Source: a virus
Reading direction: 5' to 3' (one strand)
Virus record (IMG/VR): IMGVR_UViG_3300046318_000171
Span: 1 to 64,000 of that record
DNA: 64,000 nt
Both the position numbers and the translations under genes were made by a program. A model generated the notes under the pieces. That model worked only from the letters and a program-made list of their open reading frames with translations, made no database searches and was not told the DNA's origin. This document shows, piece after piece, positions 1 to 12,519 of this stretch; the first letter of the stretch is position 1; every line of letters begins with the position of its first letter.

Positions 1-95
1 GAAGTGCTTGATGGCTAGGGGCTTGCCTATTTGAACTCTAGTGTTCTGAGAAGTAAAGGTTATGAACTTCATTTAAGTGCTCCATGTTAGTTAGT

Positions 96-1009
96 CTATT
101 CGATTGTAACTGAGTCGATTGTGTTTACGGTGTTATAGCCGCTAGGAGTGATTACGATTCCGTACTCAGCAGTCACTGTGGCTCCTGTTGCAGTGTACAC
201 CAAGTCAGACCCTACCTGAGTGGTAGTGTTTGTGTCGGAGTACCCTTTAACTGTAATCTGATTTCCGCTGATAAGTGTCTTTAAACTCTGCAAAGTTATA
301 CTGTCGCCAATGTACGTTTGGGCAATGGTGCTGACAGTGTTTGCTACAGACTGGAGAACACGGATGTAGGTTGGGTAGTAATAGTATGTTCCGCCTTGAA
401 TGGTGGAGTACTCTGCAGTACCACTAGAGCAAATTGTGTAGTAATCGTAAGATACGCATGTGTACCCAGACAAGTTTGTGGTACAGGTGTAAGTGGCGCT
501 GTAAGAGTAAGTCTTGCAGTACGCAGCGTTTTTAATGTTGTTTGAGTTCCAGGCGTTGCACTTTGCACAGCAGTACCCAGTTACGTTACACGAGTAGTAG
601 TAGTTAGCAGCATTTTTTACGCAAACAGTAGTCCAGTTGTAAGCATTACAGTTGTAGTTTCCAGTTGCCTGCGTGTAATACCAGGGTTGGGAATACGAGT
701 ACTGGTAGATGTCGGTAGCCCACCAGTTTCCTGAATCGGTAACCCATAGAAGAGAGCCTCCACCATTACCAGTTCCTGCTAGAGAAATAGTGACATCTTG
801 CTTAGGCATAGTAATGCTTGCCGCAGGGTAGGTGCTGGCAGAATCTGAAGTAGACGCTTTATTTCCAGTTACCTTCAGGGTCCCTCGCAAAGCCTTCCAC
901 AAAGAGCCATCACTAGCTGTGCCTAAATCAGTGGTCGTGTCTGTTCGGTTAAACGAGTCTATAAACCTGTTACGAATGCTCGAAGCGATTGCACCTAAAT
1001 TAATTCTCA

Positions 1010-1010
<1 letters not shown>
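96..1010 (-). CDS. Cys/Tyr-rich fibre-tip or fibre-associated protein
   Basis: About 304 residues, function not recognised. The N-terminal 100 residues resemble a generic fibre-end domain (GSLWKALRGTLKV). A middle segment (about 115-225) is extraordinarily rich in Cys, Tyr and Asn, with many Cys pairs, and the C-terminus is Thr/Val-rich like a beta structure. The start is the ATG overlapping the stop of the collagen-like fibre gene (TAATG), which rejects a longer reading starting 30 bases upstream. It is the last gene of the structural run, so a receptor-contacting tip or fibre partner is inferred from position only. The Cys density suggests a disulfide-stabilised extracellular domain. Confidence 0.7.
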
Positions 1011-4203
<3,193 letters not shown>

Positions 4204-4204
<1 letters not shown>

Positions 4205-5286
4205 TAAATAACTACCGTACTTACACGCTCAGTGAAGAAAGACCCACCCTTAATTTCTACTGGAAGAATAGTGCCGCTATTCGGGTCGGTGTTGTTAGGG
4301 TCAACCAACTGGACAGACCAATAGGTTCTACGAGCAATTCGCAACGTCTGGTCAGCAGTCAAAGATAGGGTGGCAGTGTAGTTTCCGTCCCCATCGTCTG
4401 TAGTAGACAGTTCAAATTCTTGGACTACTAGTACACTGCCACGCTGGTTCAGCAACTTAGCTTCGAAAGACGTGCTTTCGTCGAAAGTGCCCGAGAATGT
4501 AATATCGGTAGTAAACGCACGGCCTTGGTAAGCAGTGAGCTCTCCGGCTTCTGTAGGCCACTCTACAGGCTTGTCGCCGTAGATTGGAAGAGGAACATCC
4601 ACACGCTGTGGGTACGACCTGTCGTCGACTTCTTGCGGCTGGTAAACAGGCACATAACGGCCAGTGGCCTTAGAGATTCGACGTAGGCTAAATACGTCAA
4701 TGCTAAACATACCAATGCCCAAGTGGACACAGAGTTCTTGGTATTGCGCTTTGCGGGTTTGAACCATGTCCATAAGCTGACGGTAACGCTCTGAACGAGG
4801 AATGTTCACACCGTCTGGTGCCAGGATGTCGATGTCAAATGACGAGTCTGTCGCTAGGGTGTAAAGGGCAAGGCTAGTTGCATAAACTACCACTGGGTAC
4901 TCTTCGAGAGAAGGCAATGTGGCTGCAGTAATGTGGCGACCCAAAGAGTCGGTGTGCTTAGCTGCGTGTTGCTGCAAAGCCGCTTCTACAATGTATGTGA
5001 GTTCAGCTGCAGTAAAGTAGCGGTAATAAAGGCCGCTGACCTGAATTTCGTCACCATCAGCAGGTACTTCATCAAATACCAGCACTCCGGTTGATTCTTC
5101 TACTGAAGTGGTAGAGGTGACATCGGTACCGTTCAATGTAACGAAAACTTGGGTTGCATCCAAAGGAGAGTAGTGGATGTTGAATCGGTTAGTGGAACCG
5201 TCTGCGACGAACTGAACGACGAAAGATTTGCCAGTGTCGCCTAGCTCCAAACGTACCTTGCTAACAAGGCTAGTGATGTTTGCCAT
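4204..5286 (-). CDS. Virion structural protein, connector- or baseplate-like
   Basis: 360 residues. The N-terminal 100 residues carry a beta-rich module ([16 protein letters not shown] then [14 protein letters not shown]) of a kind often seen in phage neck and tail adaptors. The middle is helical and the last 130 residues are beta-rich again. The start is the ATG preceded by GGAGG at four bases; a TTG three bases upstream would leave only one base after the Shine-Dalgarno. It lies between the capsid genes and the fibre and directly follows a terminator, so it may need its own promoter or read-through. The exact role is unknown. Confidence 0.75.
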
Positions 5287-5344
5287 CAATCCTCCGAAAA
5301 GTCTATGTACTTATGTTCTCGCACATCGGCGCTAAATACAGCGT

Positions 5345-5391
5345 AAAAAAGTCCGCCCTGCTGGGAGGAGGGCGGGTACCAGCAGGACGGA
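5345..5391 (-). terminator. Intrinsic terminator after the 122-aa structural gene
   Basis: A 13-bp stem (5352-5364 with 5379-5391, one mismatch) is followed in the leftward direction by a run of six T. It separates the highly expressed capsid group from the connector and fibre genes. Confidence 0.85.
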
Positions 5392-5406
5392 CAGTTTAGT
5401 AGGAGG

Positions 5407-5775
5407 TTACTGAATCCAGGTGTAACCTAGCTGATTCAGGTAAGCCGCCAATTCTCGAGGCACAGAGTACTTGACTCCAGCCTTAAAACTGTAAGTGTTA
5501 CCTACACCAAAGGTCATGTCTTCGATGTCCTGGTGAGTGCGGATAACAACCTTGTCGTTGTTGACAGAAACTCCGACCTCTTCAATCTCGTCGATTAGAA
5601 TAGGCTTGTCTGGGTTCTTTGCGTCAAACACGTCATTCTCAAGGCTGATTGCCTCTGCCTGACGACTGATTGAGATTTCTTCCGCACGGTCTGCGAGAGC
5701 CTTTGCGTTCGCTTTGGCAGCCAGTTCTGCTGCACGTCCTGTTGCGTCCTGAGGACTAGTTGGTTTATTTGCCAC
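5407..5775 (-). CDS. Small virion protein downstream of the capsid gene
   Basis: 122 residues. The N-terminal third is Ala-rich and helical (AAELAAKANAKALADRAEE) and the C-terminal half is beta-rich, ending in LAAYLNQLGYTWIQ. Its place between the major capsid gene and a strong terminator suggests a head-completion, decoration or adaptor protein made at high level. No family was recognised. The ATG has an AGGAAG-type ribosome site. Confidence 0.75.
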   Translation of the reverse strand: MANKPTSPQDATGRAAELAAKANAKALADRAEEISISRQAEAISLENDVFDAKNPDKPILIDEIEEVGVSVNNDKVVIRTHQDIEDMTFGVGNTYSFKAGVKYSVPRELAAYLNQLGYTWIQ

Positions 5776-5801
5776 GATGTTTTCTTCCTGTTAGGTTGTT
5801 T

Positions 5802-5837
5802 TGTTTGTGTTGGGGGACCACCCGAAGGTGGCCCCCC
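5802..5837 (-). promoter_or_regulatory. UUCG hairpin followed by CAACACAAACA
   Basis: On the leftward strand an 11-bp stem (one G-U pair) is closed by a TTCG tetraloop and runs straight into CAACACAAACA, 26 bases before the start of the next gene. There is no T-tract, so it is not a standard terminator. The same hairpin-plus-tail arrangement recurs in the rightward region, which argues for a specific RNA-level signal such as processing, stability or antitermination. Confidence 0.6.
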
Positions 5838-5855
5838 TTCACGAGGTGTTTGCTA

Positions 5856-6989
5856 TTAGTTGGTGTAAACCTTGTTAATAGCCTGGTCGGTGATGATACC
5901 GAGACCCCAGATTGAGTACCATGCTAGTGCGTGCTCACGACCAAAGTCTAGAACACCACCATCACGAAGCTCAACTGGAAGGCTGATTGCGTGACCAAAT
6001 GCGTTGTCACCAATCATGATTGACTCGTAAACGTCAGCAGCGTTACCAGTTGCGTTGGTTAGGTAACCAGCAAGTGCAGTAGCGTCTGCAGCCTCTGGGT
6101 TACCACCCTGACCTGCACCAGTGTTTGGAAGCACTGGAACTGAGGTCTGCGATGATGGAGCTCCAACGAGTGACGAGGTGGTGTAGCCTGACTGCGATGC
6201 AGCAAGCTTCTTAACCTGGGTGGTCTCGATGAATACGGTGTCGTATAGACGGCCGATTTCACCAAGCATGAAGTTACCTGGAGCAGCGTACTTGGTTACT
6301 TCGATGAACTCTGGGTTCGAGCGAAGGTCACGTGACTGCTTAGGGTGGATGAACATAACGTAGGTCTCACCAATACGAGGGATGTTCTTACCAGCAAGGG
6401 TAAGAGCTGAGTCCTTGATTGCACCAGTGGTCAACTTGAAGTTACCGTCTAGAGCACCAATCGAAGTACCAACGGTACCTTCGTCGTAGTTGGTGAAAGC
6501 GCCGCCTGAGATACCTGAACGGTCGTAACCGAAGGTAGCTGAGGTTGCTGCTGACAAGGTGTCACGAGCCTGTACGTCTAGGTACTGTGCCATGTGGCGA
6601 CCTAGAAGACGTGAAGCTGATGCCATGATGTCATCGAACGATGCGTTCAATAGGAGCTCTGACACAGCAACTGCGTAACCGTGCTCTGCAACGGTGATAG
6701 CAATCTGCTCAGCGGTCAGTGCGTTGGTGGTCATACGTACACCTTCGGTTAGTGGAGTTGGGTCCACTGCGAAGTTCTTGTAACGTAGGAAGTTAACACG
6801 TAGACCAGGTGCAACACCAAGCTCGGTCTTCTTAACAGCGAACTGCTCGAAGCGAAGGATTGGCATAGCCTGGAATAGGATTTCCTTTGACCAGATGGTC
6901 TGAATAGCCTGCGAAAGCTGGCTGTTCGAACCTGAGTAAGCGGTTGGTGCACCAGCGAGCTGGGACGAACCAGTAATAGCAGAAGCCAT
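5856..6989 (-). CDS. Major capsid protein (N4-gp56-like, HK97 fold)
   Basis: 377 residues, the usual length for an HK97-fold shell protein without a protease-removed prodomain. The sequence around 60-130 (GLRVNFLRYKNF, LTEGVRMTTNALTAEQIAIT, EHGYAVAVSELLLNASF) matches the pattern of the N4-gp56 major capsid family. It sits immediately downstream of the scaffold and portal genes, has an AAGGA ribosome site, and uses very regular codons, as expected for the most abundant virion protein. It is followed by the UUCG hairpin and a second small structural gene. Confidence 0.9.
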   Translation of the reverse strand: MASAITGSSQLAGAPTAYSGSNSQLSQAIQTIWSKEILFQAMPILRFEQFAVKKTELGVAPGLRVNFLRYKNFAVDPTPLTEGVRMTTNALTAEQIAITVAEHGYAVAVSELLLNASFDDIMASASRLLGRHMAQYLDVQARDTLSAATSATFGYDRSGISGGAFTNYDEGTVGTSIGALDGNFKLTTGAIKDSALTLAGKNIPRIGETYVMFIHPKQSRDLRSNPEFIEVTKYAAPGNFMLGEIGRLYDTVFIETTQVKKLAASQSGYTTSSLVGAPSSQTSVPVLPNTGAGQGGNPEAADATALAGYLTNATGNAADVYESIMIGDNAFGHAISLPVELRDGGVLDFGREHALAWYSIWGLGIITDQAINKVYTN

Positions 6990-7025
6990 TAGTTATGTCC
7001 TTTCAAAGACGGTCGGGTTTGGTTA

Positions 7026-7790
7026 TTAATTACCGAACAATCCCTGTCCACGGTTATTACCTGCTGTACCAAGTAGCTTGGCACGGTTCTTCGCATAATC
7101 TGCCATAGACATATTGTTAATGTCATTTGGTGAGTACTGTCGTGAGTCCGAGTCGTTGTCGAGGGGTCCAGAAGCAGGGCTCGTAATACGAGTTCCTACC
7201 ATTTCCTTGCGACTCTGCTGTGCAACTTGCGCAACCGAGTCGAAGATTTTCGCAGAACGTTCCTTAAGACCAAGGATGCTCTGCTCGATTTCATCCTTAG
7301 AATTTCCAGAAATAAGGTCAATCAGTTCTGGAATGATGCTGTCACGCTCAGCCTCAAGACGCTGCTGGCGGTACTGGCTAAGTTCCTGGAATTCACGCTC
7401 ACGCTCAAGAAGAGCGAAAGCCTTTTCACGGTCCTCACGCTCACGCTTGAGTTCCGCCTGCCATTCCTGTTCCTTCTTTGCAAGAAGGTCACGAACCTCA
7501 AGTTCGGCTTCCTCCTGCTTTTTGCGCTCTGCTGCCGCTTCAGCCTCACGGGCTTGGCGAGCTGCTTTGCGCTCGGCTTCTTTAGCCTCTCGCTCCTGCT
7601 CCTTTGAACGGAGTAGTGCAAGTTCTTCCTGTAGCTTCTCTACCTGAGGATAAAGCTTAGCCTTCTCCTGAGCACGTGCTTTCTGAATTGCTTCAGCCAC
7701 TTTGTCAGTGTTTGGAAGGTAGTTCTCCTCTGCAGGAACTGCTGCAGGTACTTCAGTAACCTCAGTTACTTCTGTGGTGTTTTCATCCAT
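7026..7790 (-). CDS. Capsid scaffolding protein
   Basis: 254 residues, dominated by a highly charged coiled coil from about 35 to 150 (repeated KEQEREAKEAERKAARQ-type heptads), with a short acidic N-terminus and a flexible C-terminus ending GQGLFGN. Phage scaffolds are long, charged, helical proteins encoded between portal and capsid, which fits exactly. No protease motif is visible, so maturation protease activity would have to come from elsewhere or be absent. Confidence 0.85.
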   Translation of the reverse strand: MDENTTEVTEVTEVPAAVPAEENYLPNTDKVAEAIQKARAQEKAKLYPQVEKLQEELALLRSKEQEREAKEAERKAARQAREAEAAAERKKQEEAELEVRDLLAKKEQEWQAELKREREDREKAFALLEREREFQELSQYRQQRLEAERDSIIPELIDLISGNSKDEIEQSILGLKERSAKIFDSVAQVAQQSRKEMVGTRITSPASGPLDNDSDSRQYSPNDINNMSMADYAKNRAKLLGTAGNNRGQGLFGN

Positions 7791-7849
7791 TGGGATTCTC
7801 TTTTCATTCTATGGGTCGTTTTCCGAATTAGTGCCACTTGACCTTGTCA

Positions 7850-7878
7850 GTTATAGTTTAAGTTCAGCAAAGTTTCAA
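7850..7878 (-). promoter_or_regulatory. Sigma-70-like promoter for the scaffold-capsid unit
   Basis: Leftward TTGAAA, a 17-base spacer, then TATAAC: five of six matches to consensus in each box. It lies in the 115-base gap between portal and scaffold, about 60 bases from the scaffold start, and would allow extra expression of scaffold and capsid. Confidence 0.65.
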
Positions 7879-7905
7879 ACGAATTTCTCGCTAAACCAAA
7901 GTTTT

Positions 7906-9633
7906 TTACTCTTTGTCAACCACCGCACGTTGAGGGATTCTAGTTCCGTATGCCTGGGTTACCAAAGTATTTCGGATTTCCTCTTCAGCGGCCATGTTCT
8001 GCTGCGCAGCAGCGTCAGCCATTTCAGGGGTCTCTGTGCCAGCAGGGCCTAGCTGACCATCACCAAGGATGTCGCCATCGCCCAACTGCATTGGGTCCAT
8101 AGGAGTGGCCGAACCATCCGGTCCAACCATCATTCCAGTTAGGTCCATGAGCTGCTTAGTAATCTGCGCCTTGATTAGGTTCAAAGCACCTTCAGACTCA
8201 GCGTCTGCAATAAGTTCAGAGCGGATTTCTTCGAGCTTCTCTTCAGGGAACTCTTCGCCAAGGGCACGTAGAGCACCTTCCTTAGACTCGAGCCCCATCG
8301 ACATCTTCTGTGAAAGCTCGTTCAAAAGAACCAACTTGTCCAAAGGTAGCGGTGGTGGGAAATGTGCATAAGACTGGTAGGTGACCGGGTCATTCGGGTC
8401 AAGCTGAGGTAGCTGACCATCCTTGATTGGGCCATCTACGTCAGGGTTGTAAGTGAAAGTCTCAGGTTCCTTGACCGCAAGGTTGAGCATGATTAGTTCG
8501 TTAATCTTCTCAAGACCAGCGCCGTACTGTGCCTTCTTCTGGGTCCAACGGTTCATCAGAGGCTGGAACTGGATAGAAAGAGCAACACCAGAAGTGTTAG
8601 AGATAGGCTGTGCCTGACCAAGTGCAGTCTCAGGAATGTTCATGAGTTCATGCATTGACATCTTCAAACGGTCTAGGTACTCAAGAGCACCCTGGATACC
8701 AGCACCGCCACCTTCAAGGTTGAATACCTGAGAGTCCTTTGGAAGACCTCCCCAAACCTTCTTGGCACCCTTCTCAAGGTTAGCCGCCTTAGCACCGATG
8801 ATGATAGTCACAGGTGAAGCGTGGTAGTTGATGATGTCTGCTACGTCAGTAGAGATTTCGTTATACGCACGGTTGATGGTGATGATGTCGTGTGCGTCTG
8901 ACAGTCCCCAAGGTGAACCGGAAACTGGAATGTTAGGAATGTGGACAACTGGAATCTCACCTAGTGGGTTTGGGCGTGAGTCAATAAGCTCGTCGTTGAC
9001 GTACTCTTCGATGATGTCATCGGTAAGAATCTCAGTGTAAGTAAAGACCTGACGAGTTCCTTCAAGTGAGGTTCCCCAGAAACGGTACTTCTGCTTGAAA
9101 CGAAGCAAACGAGTACGGTCGTGTGGGTGGAACTCAGGGAAGCAGAACGCAGGGTTCAAAGGAAGGATGCGAACACGGCCAGGGTGAATACGACCAATGC
9201 CATCTTCCCAAGCTTCTTCGTAAGCAATCTTTACAAAGCAGTCACCAGTGATTCCACCAGTCTGCGCCATTTCGAACAGCACACGCTGCTTGTCGTTGTC
9301 TATTTCCCAAACACGCTGTAGACGGTCAGGAACAATCGCTTCAGTAGCCTTAGGAGAACGGAAGTGAACACCGTTACCAAAAGTAAAGCGTGCTAGGTAG
9401 TCTAGGAACGCACGGTAGTAGTTAATCGAAATTTGCATTTCGCCCTGCTCACGGCGGTAGCCCCAGTGGTGACCAAGGTACATTGCCCAGTTGAGCGAGT
9501 AACGGTTTAGACGAGGACCGTGGACCTCAAACTCTTCGTCAGCCAACTCGACAAGGCCGAGAGGTGAAATAGAAATCGTAAGGTCAGAAGACGCTGCACG
9601 ATAGCTAGGTGGAGAAAAGTCAAGAAACGACAT
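7906..9633 (-). CDS. Portal protein
   Basis: 575 residues, a normal portal length. It forms the dodecameric ring at the capsid vertex through which DNA is packaged. Recognisable features are the early conserved block (NWAMYLGHHWGYRREQGE), a region around residues 200-300 with SPWGLSDAHDIITINRAYNE, the helical stem with DRLKMSMHELMNIPETALGQ, and a Met/Asp-rich C-terminal tail. It lies downstream of the terminase and is coupled to the preceding 86-aa gene by TAATG. Confidence 0.9.
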   Translation of the reverse strand: MSFLDFSPPSYRAASSDLTISISPLGLVELADEEFEVHGPRLNRYSLNWAMYLGHHWGYRREQGEMQISINYYRAFLDYLARFTFGNGVHFRSPKATEAIVPDRLQRVWEIDNDKQRVLFEMAQTGGITGDCFVKIAYEEAWEDGIGRIHPGRVRILPLNPAFCFPEFHPHDRTRLLRFKQKYRFWGTSLEGTRQVFTYTEILTDDIIEEYVNDELIDSRPNPLGEIPVVHIPNIPVSGSPWGLSDAHDIITINRAYNEISTDVADIINYHASPVTIIIGAKAANLEKGAKKVWGGLPKDSQVFNLEGGGAGIQGALEYLDRLKMSMHELMNIPETALGQAQPISNTSGVALSIQFQPLMNRWTQKKAQYGAGLEKINELIMLNLAVKEPETFTYNPDVDGPIKDGQLPQLDPNDPVTYQSYAHFPPPLPLDKLVLLNELSQKMSMGLESKEGALRALGEEFPEEKLEEIRSELIADAESEGALNLIKAQITKQLMDLTGMMVGPDGSATPMDPMQLGDGDILGDGQLGPAGTETPEMADAAAQQNMAAEEEIRNTLVTQAYGTRIPQRAVVDKE

Positions 9634-9893
9634 TACTTCTTATCCTTCTTGGCCTTTGGTTTTTCCTTTTCGTCATCGCCTTTACCTCGAGCCTTAGCTT
9701 TGGCTTCCTGGTAACGTTGAAGCATTTCTTTGCGCTTTGCAATTTCTTCAGAATCGATGAACTTACCGCCAAGCTCTAGATAGCGGCGGTGAACCCAGTG
9801 CGAAGCACCTGGGGATGGGTAAATGCGGTACTTAGCCTTGGCTTGTGAAACCACCATGGCGTACAGCTTTTCGTTTACTGGCACATCGGCCAT
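9633..9893 (-). CDS. Small basic protein between terminase and portal
   Basis: 86 residues. The N-terminal half (YAMVVSQAKAKYRIYPSPGASHWV) is ordered, and the C-terminal third is a Lys-rich tail suited to nucleic-acid contact. The type recurs in phage head modules but has no assigned function. It overlaps the portal start by one base, so the two are translated together. Confidence 0.75.
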   Translation of the reverse strand: MADVPVNEKLYAMVVSQAKAKYRIYPSPGASHWVHRRYLELGGKFIDSEEIAKRKEMLQRYQEAKAKARGKGDDEKEKPKAKKDKK

Positions 9894-9916
9894 TTGTTCT
9901 CCTCCAAGATTGTTAG

Positions 9917-9940
9917 CACCCCGCCCTTACGGGCGAGGTG
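9917..9940 (-). terminator. Hairpin without T-tract, weak terminator or processing site
   Basis: A 10-bp GC-rich stem with one mismatch and a TTAC-type loop lies between the 131-aa gene and the 86-aa gene. No T-run follows on either strand, so termination would be inefficient. It may set the ratio of upstream to downstream expression. Confidence 0.35.
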
Positions 9941-9953
9941 ACCAACAAGCGTA

Positions 9954-10349
9954 CTAGTCGTTTACGACTGTTGGGTTAAGACGCATTGCACGTCCACCCG
10001 AAACAACCTTAGTCTCAACAATCTGCTCTGCGTTCTGTGAGTAAGAACCGTGAGCAAACTCGCCAAGGAAGGTTGGTGCTTCAATCCATGCTGCCGAACC
10101 GACGTGTGCACGCTCTGAGAGAGTCTCAGCAGCTGGCTTCTGCCATACTGGTGCATTACGGTTTGGACGACCAGGAGCGGCTGCGAAGCCGTTCATGATA
10201 CCAACTTGGAAATCGTTTGGTACGTCAGTGTCAGTAGCGACACCCTCTTCGAAACGAAGTGGGCCACGACGCTCTAGATTACCAGCCATTTTGCGCTCGT
10301 AAACTTGAGGTGCACGCTCTGGGAACTGAGGTGTAGGACCGATACCCAT
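9954..10349 (-). CDS. Head-module structural protein, unknown
   Basis: 131 residues, rich in Pro, Arg and Gly with little predicted order (PTPQFPERAPQVYERK at the start, SGGRAMRLNPTVVND at the end). It has an AAGGAG ribosome site. Its place between terminase and portal suggests a virion or packaging accessory protein. No motif was recognised. Confidence 0.75.
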   Translation of the reverse strand: MGIGPTPQFPERAPQVYERKMAGNLERRGPLRFEEGVATDTDVPNDFQVGIMNGFAAAPGRPNRNAPVWQKPAAETLSERAHVGSAAWIEAPTFLGEFAHGSYSQNAEQIVETKVVSGGRAMRLNPTVVND

Positions 10350-10431
10350 GGGGACTCCTTATGTATAGGGAATGGAAAGTCGACTGTTTCCAATACTTAG
10401 TTTCTCGTGTTATTGGGCTTTTTGCACACTG

Positions 10432-10464
10432 AACTCAAACTTTTTAGAAAAACATGTTTGAGTT
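10432..10464 (-). other. Inverted repeat spanning the terminase stop codon
   Basis: A 9-bp perfect stem (AACTCAAAC with GTTTGAGTT) with additional A/T pairing inside overlaps the end of the terminase gene. It is AT-rich and lacks a clear downstream T-run, so it may protect the mRNA 3' end or slow transcription. Confidence 0.4.
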
Positions 10465-12039
10465 GACTTCTACCGACGGCATGACAAGCTCCTGTGTTAG
10501 AGAGCAAGCAATCGCCAAAGAGTCGACAAAGTCATCGTGAGCGTAGGCCTCATCCGGTGCTGCCACCATAAAGTTAGGGCCTTTGTATTGGATTTCGGCA
10601 TCTGTCATCTGCTGGTAGAAACGCTTCCACACACGCAAACGCCTAGTTTTAGCGTGCGCCGGGTAAGACAACGAGCGACGCTGAATGAGTGCCTGCAGGT
10701 GCTTAAACCTCTTGGACTGCTCTGACTGGCTAGAGGTGACAGACACCACTTCTGCACGCCCCATAAGAATCTTAAGGCGCTGGGCCACTGCGTCACCAAC
10801 ACCGTTGGCGTCTACTCCGATTGCCAGAACGTCATAGTTCGAAAGGAAGTTAACAATTTGGAAATACTGCTCTTCCCAGTCATCCCCTTGTAGTTCCAGC
10901 CAGTTGAGTACTCGATGGTCGAAATAGCCAAACTCATCTGGACGGTCCCAGTCAACCCAGACAACTGTGACAACAGTGGAGTCCATCTTTCTAGCAGGGT
11001 CGATTCCGACCACAACAGGGGTTTGGTGCCAGACTTTGACCAGCTCTTGCGAAGTATCACCGAGCTCATCCATGAGTCCACTTGTAACAAACATGCCTCG
11101 TTCAAGAAGCCATTTGCAGTTATACGACATCTGGAACTCATCGGAGTCCTCTCCAATACGTAGCTTTTCTTTAGAAATAAATGTGCCGTAGTTTTCGTTT
11201 ACTTTGGCGACGTCTCTCCAGTCCCATTGGAAGTGATTTTGTTTCTTACCACGGCCTGTTTGGATTCGTTTGTTTAGCTGGATAGACTTGTAGAAGTTGT
11301 TCTTAGATGTGGTAGGAGTACCGGTCTTAACAATGATTCCTGCGTAGTAAGCCAACATCGGAGTAATTGACTTGGCCACTACAAAGTCGTCCGCTTCCTG
11401 GCACTCGTCAATAACTACAAGATGGAACGACTTCGACTCAATCTTTGCACGAGGGTTTGCCGTCATCATGGTCATCATAGAGCCAGAGTTTTTAAGTTTG
11501 ATAGTCTTAGTTACACCGGCAATCTTCTTTGCCTCGTCATCAATCTCCGGGTCACCCAGAACTTCTTGGGCAGTCTCAGAAGTTAGGCGAGTAACAACTC
11601 GGCTAAACAAAGTTTCTGCCTGACCTTCAGTAGGGGCGAATAAGCCCACCCACAAACCATCCTTGTATTTGTCAAGAAGTTTAGGGTAAATCTTAGCCAA
11701 CTTAGGTAGCAGCACCATGAGCATGGCTACTGTGTCAGCTACTGTTTCCGACTTACCAGACTGACGTGAAGCAAGTGCGGTGATTTCGTCACCCTTACCA
11801 ATAAGGACAGCCTCGATAATTCTTCTAGCCAGAGGCTTCTGGTATGGGTGTAGGTCGTGGCCTACCAAGACGTGCATGAATTGCATCATCTTATCGATTA
11901 GACGGTCAACAAACTCTTGGTCAAGTTCGTTCTCATCTTCTTCAAACTCTTCTTCAACTCCGTGGTCTTCTAGATAGAAACTCGGGTTAATTTCTTCAAA
12001 TTGTTGAACGTCGTCTTCTTCGTCGTCGTACTCAAACAT
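10444..12039 (-). CDS. terL: Terminase large subunit
   Basis: 531 residues: the ATP-driven motor that packages DNA into the prohead and cuts the concatemer. The ATPase domain has Walker A SRQSGKSE (91-98), Walker B VVIDEC (208-213) and the coupling motif TGTPTT (about 239). The RNase H-like nuclease domain starts with GIDPARKMDST (D347), continues with IGVDANGVGDA and ends with AHDDFVDSLAIA, giving the expected three acidic positions. The N-terminus has an unusually acidic 45-residue extension. No small terminase was recognised; the small genes just upstream are candidates by position. The start overlaps the upstream stop by TAATG. Confidence 0.95.
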   Translation of the reverse strand: MFEYDDEEDDVQQFEEINPSFYLEDHGVEEEFEEDENELDQEFVDRLIDKMMQFMHVLVGHDLHPYQKPLARRIIEAVLIGKGDEITALASRQSGKSETVADTVAMLMVLLPKLAKIYPKLLDKYKDGLWVGLFAPTEGQAETLFSRVVTRLTSETAQEVLGDPEIDDEAKKIAGVTKTIKLKNSGSMMTMMTANPRAKIESKSFHLVVIDECQEADDFVVAKSITPMLAYYAGIIVKTGTPTTSKNNFYKSIQLNKRIQTGRGKKQNHFQWDWRDVAKVNENYGTFISKEKLRIGEDSDEFQMSYNCKWLLERGMFVTSGLMDELGDTSQELVKVWHQTPVVVGIDPARKMDSTVVTVVWVDWDRPDEFGYFDHRVLNWLELQGDDWEEQYFQIVNFLSNYDVLAIGVDANGVGDAVAQRLKILMGRAEVVSVTSSQSEQSKRFKHLQALIQRRSLSYPAHAKTRRLRVWKRFYQQMTDAEIQYKGPNFMVAAPDEAYAHDDFVDSLAIACSLTQELVMPSVEVNSNMFF

Positions 12040-12182
12040 TACTCTGCACGCCTCTTAAGTTCTCTAATAATTTCTAGTAACGCTTCTGCGTTCTCTTCCG
12101 CTACAGCGTAGTTTTCCACGGTTTTAGCGCCCATTCCGGCTACTGCCTTGCCAATTCCGTACAACGTAGTTTCCACCCACAT
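12039..12182 (-). CDS. Small protein upstream of terminase (start uncertain)
   Basis: 47 residues from the ATG that lies 7 bases after the upstream stop. The same frame stays open to an ATG at 12266, which would add 28 basic residues but overlap the preceding gene by 77 bases. Neither start has a clear ribosome site. It is mostly helical, ending LLEIIRELKRRAE. A role next to terminase is possible but not shown. Confidence 0.6.
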   Translation of the reverse strand: MWVETTLYGIGKAVAGMGAKTVENYAVAEENAEALLEIIRELKRRAE

Positions 12183-12189
12183 GACCAGG

Positions 12190-12510
12190 TCATGAGTTTG
12201 CAGCCCAGAAATCCTCTTCTGTAGCTTTGTAGGCTGGGGCTTCCCATCCTTCTTCAAAATCTTCATCTGTTAGTACTCGTCCTTCTAGTGCTCGATTTAG
12301 TGCAGTTTCTTCGTCTGGTTGTGCGCCTGTCCATCTACCATACACAAAAGCCATGTGCTTAGGCAGTCTAAAGATGAACGGCTCAGCAGTACGAAATGGT
12401 TCTTCAATTTCTTGAGTCCATCCACGCACCACTAACTTGTTTTTCCAATCGACTGGAAAATGTACAATTTGTACAAAACGTTGTTTTCCGATGTTGTGAA
12501 CCTTTGGCAT
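12190..12510 (-). CDS. Hypothetical protein
   Basis: 106 residues with a beta-rich aromatic N-terminal half (FVQIVHFPVDWKNKLVV, HMAFVYGRW) and an acidic C-terminus. No family recognised. Its position directly before terminase makes it a weak candidate for a packaging accessory. Confidence 0.65.
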   Translation of the reverse strand: MPKVHNIGKQRFVQIVHFPVDWKNKLVVRGWTQEIEEPFRTAEPFIFRLPKHMAFVYGRWTGAQPDEETALNRALEGRVLTDEDFEEGWEAPAYKATEEDFWAANS

Positions 12511-12519
12511 GTTCCTAGT

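Noticed and set aside
7114-7647. Ser/Arg-rich frame opposite the scaffold gene
   Set aside because: Mirror of a Glu/Lys/Arg coiled-coil gene; no ribosome site and low complexity.
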